This document shows positions 59,401 through 62,190 of a stretch of 62,190 nt of DNA, one piece after another (positions within the stretch are counted from its first letter, which is position 1; each line of letters starts with the position of its first letter). The translations under genes and the position numbers were made by a program. This stretch comes from Streptomyces purpureus (GTDB lineage: Bacteria; Actinomycetota; Actinomycetes; Streptomycetales; Streptomycetaceae), in NCBI RefSeq assembly GCF_014648195.1, contig NZ_BMQQ01000034.1, positions 7,468-69,657 on the forward strand, given 5' to 3'. Below the pieces are notes generated by a model. That model had not been told where the DNA came from, made no database searches, and saw only the letters and a program-made list of their open reading frames with translations.

Positions 59401-62190
59401 TGTCGTCCGCCGACGCGCTGCTCGGCATCCCCGGCGACCCGTCCCAGGCCGCCGCCGACGCGTTCGTGCAGGCCCTCGCCCAGCACCGCGTCTCGCGCGG
59501 GCTGCCGGCGCAGGCGCTGGCGTACGGGCCGTGGGAGCTGCCGTCGGCGGCGGTCGCCGAGAGCGTCCCGGCGGGGATCGGCACGCTGCCGGCCCGTACG
59601 GGTCTCGCCATGTTCGACGCCGCCCAGCTCGCCTCGCCGGCCTGCCTGTTCCCGGTGAAGCTGGACACGGCCACGCTGCACCGCGACGCCGTGCCGTCCC
59701 TCTTCGACGATCTGGTCGACGCGGCGCCGCGCGCCTCCGAGGCCGACGACGCCCGCGCCGCGGCGCTGCGCGAGCGGCTCGCCGCGCTGCCCGAGGACGG
59801 CGGGGTGCGAATGCTCCTTGAGCTGGTGCGGACCGAGGCGGCCAGGACCGCCGAGCTGGACGGGCCGGGCGCGGTCGGCGCGGAACGCGCCTTCAAGGCG
59901 CTCGGTTTCACCTCCGTGCACGCCGTGGAGCTGCGGAACCGTCTCACCGAGGCGACCGGTCTGCGGCTGCCGGCCACGCTCGCCTTCGACCACCCCACCG
60001 CGGCCGCGATCGCCCGTTTCCTGCGGGCGCAGCTGATCAGCGACGGCGGCTCCGCGGCGGAGTTCGTGGCGACCGGTGCCGGGTACGACGACGAGCCCAT
60101 CGCCATCGTCGGCATGGGTGTGCGGCTGCCGGGCGGGGTCACCTCGCCGGAGGAGCTGTGGCAGCTGGTGTCGGACGGGGTGGACGCGGTGTCCGCGTTC
60201 CCCGACGACCGTGGCTGGGACCTGGAGAAGCTGTACGACCCGGACCCGTCCCACACCGGTACGTCGTACGTTCGTGAGGGCGGGTTCCTTTACGACGCCG
60301 GTGAGTTCGACGCGGGGTTCTTCGGGATCTCGCCGCGTGAGGCGCTCGCCACGGATCCGCAGCAGCGGCTGCTGCTGGAGACGGCGTGGGAGACGTTCGA
60401 GCGGGCCAAGATCGACCCGGCGGGGCTGCGCGGCTCGAGCGTCGGTGTCTTCGCGGGCGTGATGTACCACGACTACGGCTCCCAGCTCGGCCAGGCGCCG
60501 GAGGGCACCGAGGGGTACATCGGGATCGGGACGGCGGGCAGTGTCGTCTCGGGCCGTATCTCCTACACGCTGGGCCTGGAGGGTCCGGCGGTCACGGTCG
60601 ACACGGCGTGCTCGTCGTCGCTGGTGGCGCTGCACCTGGCGGCGCAGGCGGTGCGCAGCGGTGAGTGCGCGATGGCGCTCGCGGGCGGTGTGGCGGTGAT
60701 GTCGACGCCGTCGTCGTTCGTGGAGTTCTCCCGTCAGCAGGGTCTGGCCACCGACGGCCGGTGCAAGGCGTTCGCGTCGGCGGCCGACGGTACGGGCTGG
60801 GCCGAGGGTGCCGGTCTTGTGCTGCTGGAGCGGCTTTCGGACGCGCGCCGCAACGGCCACCCGGTCCTCGCGGTCGTCCGGGCCAGCGCCATCAACCAGG
60901 ACGGCGCGTCCAACGGCCTGACCGCGCCGAGCGGTCCGGCGCAGCAGCGGGTGATCCGTCAGGCGCTGGCCAACGCGGGTCTGTCGGCGGCCGACGTCGA
61001 CACCGTGGAGGCGCACGGCACCGGCACCACGCTCGGTGACCCGATCGAGGCGCAGGCGGTCCTCGCCACCTACGGTCAGGGCCGCCCCGAGGACCGGCCG
61101 CTGTGGCTGGGTTCGCTGAAGTCGAACATCGGGCACGCGCAGTCGGCGGCCGGTGTCTCGGGTGTCATCAAGATGGTCGAGGCGATCCGGAACGGCGTGC
61201 TGCCGAGGACGCTGCACATCGACGAGCCGAGCGAGCACGTGGACTGGTCGGCGGGCTCGGTGGAGCTGCTGACGGAGGCGCGGCCGTGGCCGGAGACCGG
61301 CCGTCCGCGCCGGGCGGGTGTGTCGTCGTTCGGTGTGAGCGGGACGAACGCGCACGTCATCATCGAGCAGCCGCCGGCCGAGGAGGCCGTCGAGCCCGAG
61401 CGGGTGGCGGAACCGGCCGCTCTGCCGTGGGTGTTGTCGGCGGCGTCGACGGAGGCGCTGCCGGCGCAGGCGGCCCGGCTGTCGGCGTATCTGGAGGACC
61501 GGCCGGAGCTGGCCGCGCGGGATGTGGCGTACGCGCTGGCGACGACCCGTGCCGCGCTGGAGCACCGGGCCGTGGTGACGGCCGCCGACCGTGGGTCGGC
61601 GCTGGCCGAGCTGCGGGCGCTGGCCCAGGGCAGGACGGGCCCGGCGACGACGCTGGACACGCCGTCGGACGGGGCGTCGGCGTTCCTGTTCACGGGTCAG
61701 GGTGCGCAGCGGGCCGGGATGGGCCGTGAACTGTACGCCGCGTTCCCCGCGTTCGCCGACGCCTTCGACACCGTCTGCGCCGAACTCGACCAGTACCTCG
61801 ACGGATCACTCACCGAAGTCATCGACACAGGTGACGGTCTGGACGACACGGGCTGGACCCAGCCCGCCCTCTTCGCCATCGAGGTCGCCCTCTTCCGCCT
61901 CTACGAGTCCTGGGGCGTACGCCCCGACCACCTCGCCGGACACTCCGTCGGCGAGATCGCCGCCGCCCACGTCGCCGGCATCCTCACCCTCCCCGACGCG
62001 GCCAAGCTGGTGACCGCACGCGGGCGCCTCATGCAGGCCCTTCCCGCGGGCGGAACCATGGCCGCGCTCAACCTCACCGAGAACGAGGCACTCAACCTCA
62101 TCGACGGCCGCAGCGACCGGGTGTCGATCGCCGCCGTCAACGGGCCGGCCTCGGTGGTCATCTCGGGCGCTGAAGAGGTCGTCCTGGAGA
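56499..62190 (+). CDS. Type I polyketide synthase, loading module and start of module 1 (RifA-like), cut by the window edge
   Basis: ATG 56499, ten bases after AAGGGG, opens a frame of 1,897 residues with no stop in the window. Order: acyl-CoA-ligase-type adenylation domain (residues 1-~510; LLYTSGTTGKPKGV at ~171, GYHNKPEET, RTQSGKVTRLALL); a ~120-residue Gly/Ala-rich linker (DNA 58290-58640); a degenerate ketoreductase (~770-1015); ACP with Ser1139 in LGFTSVHAVELRNRL; KS (Cys1371 in DTACSSSLVALHLA, EAHGTGTTLGDP, KSNIGHAQSAAGV); AT with Ser1816 in GHSVGEIAAAH. An adenylation-ACP loading module fits AHBA activation. The KR lacks the catalytic Tyr (SQAAADAFVQ) and its NADPH loop is GADGPRGG, so it is inactive. 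GHSVG predicts malonyl-CoA. Confidence 0.93.
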   Translation, partial: MLRTELIRPLPELLKSHALSFGNKTAFSDGRRSIGYAELEARTGRLAGHFAELRLQPGDRAAILLGNRVETVESYLAITRASAIGVPLNPRSTEAELSYLLADSGARLLITDAAHLAQVRPLLESGGLQLRVVVVDDEGAVPADCVAYERLATTEPALPARDDLGLDDVAWLLYTSGTTGKPKGVLSTQRNCLWSVAACYAPVPGLTSEDRVLWPLPLFHSLSHIFCVLAVTAVGASARIVDGFSAEEVLRGLAEDDSTFLGGVPTMYHYLVRAARERGFRAPALRMCLVGGAITTASLRKAFEESFGAPLLDAYGSTETCGSITINWPTGARVEGSCGLPVPGLNVRLVDPETGAEVGTDEEGEVWVSGPNVMAGYHNKPEETAAALRDGWYRTGDLARRDGAGYFTVTGRIKEMIIRGGENIHPGEVEDVLRRVPGVADCAVVGKPHDILGEVPVAFIVPAEEGFDPEALFAACREELAYYKVPEELYEIEEVPRTQSGKVTRLALLDRPGRLRAAGSSHFEALLRQDWIPLPSVPTASTAPSGWAIAGADASPFTAAGLRAEPYTDLAAVRAAVAAGAPLPAVTVLSLADAPSAPEGVGAAEGGPAGAGAGAGAARTAGADGAGPDKPAGRGPGAGAARTAGTAATAGTAPKAGADEAVAGTAGGSGQVSGAGRGAGAARKGAADKPLGAGAGATAAGGKARTAGAGTREAAVADAAEQVVRQLAEAVEPWLADEGVAGSRLVVVVRRAVATGAGADTPDLAQAAAWGYAGALQARHPGRITLVDLDTGLATEDRAGGPVAAALLTAVGSGEDRLAVRDGLVLQPRLARVSAAVEDAPRALVDPEATTVVTGADGPRGGAVARHLVAAHQARHLLLISGGGEAADTLRGELEALGATVAVHVCDLTDRAALAGVLGHAERPVGTVVHAPDPEDFWPGAALRATVEGTLHLHELTRAAQPAAFVLLSSADALLGIPGDPSQAAADAFVQALAQHRVSRGLPAQALAYGPWELPSAAVAESVPAGIGTLPARTGLAMFDAAQLASPACLFPVKLDTATLHRDAVPSLFDDLVDAAPRASEADDARAAALRERLAALPEDGGVRMLLELVRTEAARTAELDGPGAVGAERAFKALGFTSVHAVELRNRLTEATGLRLPATLAFDHPTAAAIARFLRAQLISDGGSAAEFVATGAGYDDEPIAIVGMGVRLPGGVTSPEELWQLVSDGVDAVSAFPDDRGWDLEKLYDPDPSHTGTSYVREGGFLYDAGEFDAGFFGISPREALATDPQQRLLLETAWETFERAKIDPAGLRGSSVGVFAGVMYHDYGSQLGQAPEGTEGYIGIGTAGSVVSGRISYTLGLEGPAVTVDTACSSSLVALHLAAQAVRSGECAMALAGGVAVMSTPSSFVEFSRQQGLATDGRCKAFASAADGTGWAEGAGLVLLERLSDARRNGHPVLAVVRASAINQDGASNGLTAPSGPAQQRVIRQALANAGLSAADVDTVEAHGTGTTLGDPIEAQAVLATYGQGRPEDRPLWLGSLKSNIGHAQSAAGVSGVIKMVEAIRNGVLPRTLHIDEPSEHVDWSAGSVELLTEARPWPETGRPRRAGVSSFGVSGTNAHVIIEQPPAEEAVEPERVAEPAALPWVLSAASTEALPAQAARLSAYLEDRPELAARDVAYALATTRAALEHRAVVTAADRGSALAELRALAQGRTGPATTLDTPSDGASAFLFTGQGAQRAGMGRELYAAFPAFADAFDTVCAELDQYLDGSLTEVIDTGDGLDDTGWTQPALFAIEVALFRLYESWGVRPDHLAGHSVGEIAAAHVAGILTLPDAAKLVTARGRLMQALPAGGTMAALNLTENEALNLIDGRSDRVSIAAVNGPASVVISGAEEVVLE

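Noticed and set aside
56544..61565. A 1,673-codon open frame on the minus strand opposite the PKS
   Set aside because: It is the antisense shadow of a GC-rich PKS: it encodes Arg/Gly/Val-rich text without motifs, whereas the plus frame has perfect KS, ACP and AT motifs.

Overview
The window is chromosomal DNA of a Streptomyces-like actinomycete. The evidence is very high GC with codons ending in G or C, frequent GTG starts, overlapping ATGA/GTGA gene junctions, and a run of families typical of the genus: a csn-type chitosan-oligosaccharide operon, a PknG-type kinase locus, SsbB, the dynamin pair DynA/DynB, a LAXTG surface protein, and SARP and LAL regulators. The last third is specialised metabolism.

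Layout. 1-7050: a ROK repressor with a perfect palindromic operator, an ABC sugar importer, a GH4 glycosidase and a BadF-type sugar kinase, matching the csnR-K operon. 7260-17788: a signalling locus with homologues of mycobacterial GlnX, GlnH and PknG, an unrecognised helical protein, a zinc-ribbon PP2C phosphatase, a vWA protein and a zinc-ribbon/FHA protein. 17789-21060: two unrelated insertion sequences back to back, each carrying a passenger gene, inserted at one CTAG that had held the stop codons of two convergent genes. 21060-33640: mostly core genes (methyltransferase, truncated haemoglobin, ABC ATPase beside a wrecked permease gene, thioesterase, EttA, a thioester-domain surface protein, SsbB, DynB, DynA, tRNA-Arg). 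33716-41646: cell-envelope genes (GT52 polysialyltransferase-like, GT2, a large YfhO-type membrane protein, a Tat-exported amidase, CorA).

41932-62190 is the left part of an ansamycin biosynthetic gene cluster that runs off the right edge. It starts with LAL and SARP regulators. It contains most of the 3-amino-5-hydroxybenzoate (AHBA) pathway: a RifN-like ROK kinase, a type II dehydroquinase (RifJ-like), AHBA synthase (RifK-like), an oxidoreductase (RifL-like), a phosphatase (RifM-like) and an aminodehydroquinate synthase (RifG-like). It also has a phosphopantetheinyl transferase and a type II thioesterase. A type I polyketide synthase follows. Its loading module is an acyl-CoA-ligase-like adenylation domain, a dead ketoreductase and an ACP, as expected for an aryl acid starter, and then KS and AT of module 1. 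The AT carries GHSVG, which points to malonyl-CoA. AminoDAHP synthase (RifH), the amide synthase (RifF) and the remaining PKS modules are not in the window.

The points most worth attention are the ansamycin cluster, with a divergent dehydroquinase active site and an unexplained lantibiotic-dehydratase-C-domain-like protein; the enlarged GlnX/GlnH/PknG locus; and the double insertion-sequence array with passenger genes. Product assignments rest on motifs read by eye and on remembered family sequences; no database search was run.
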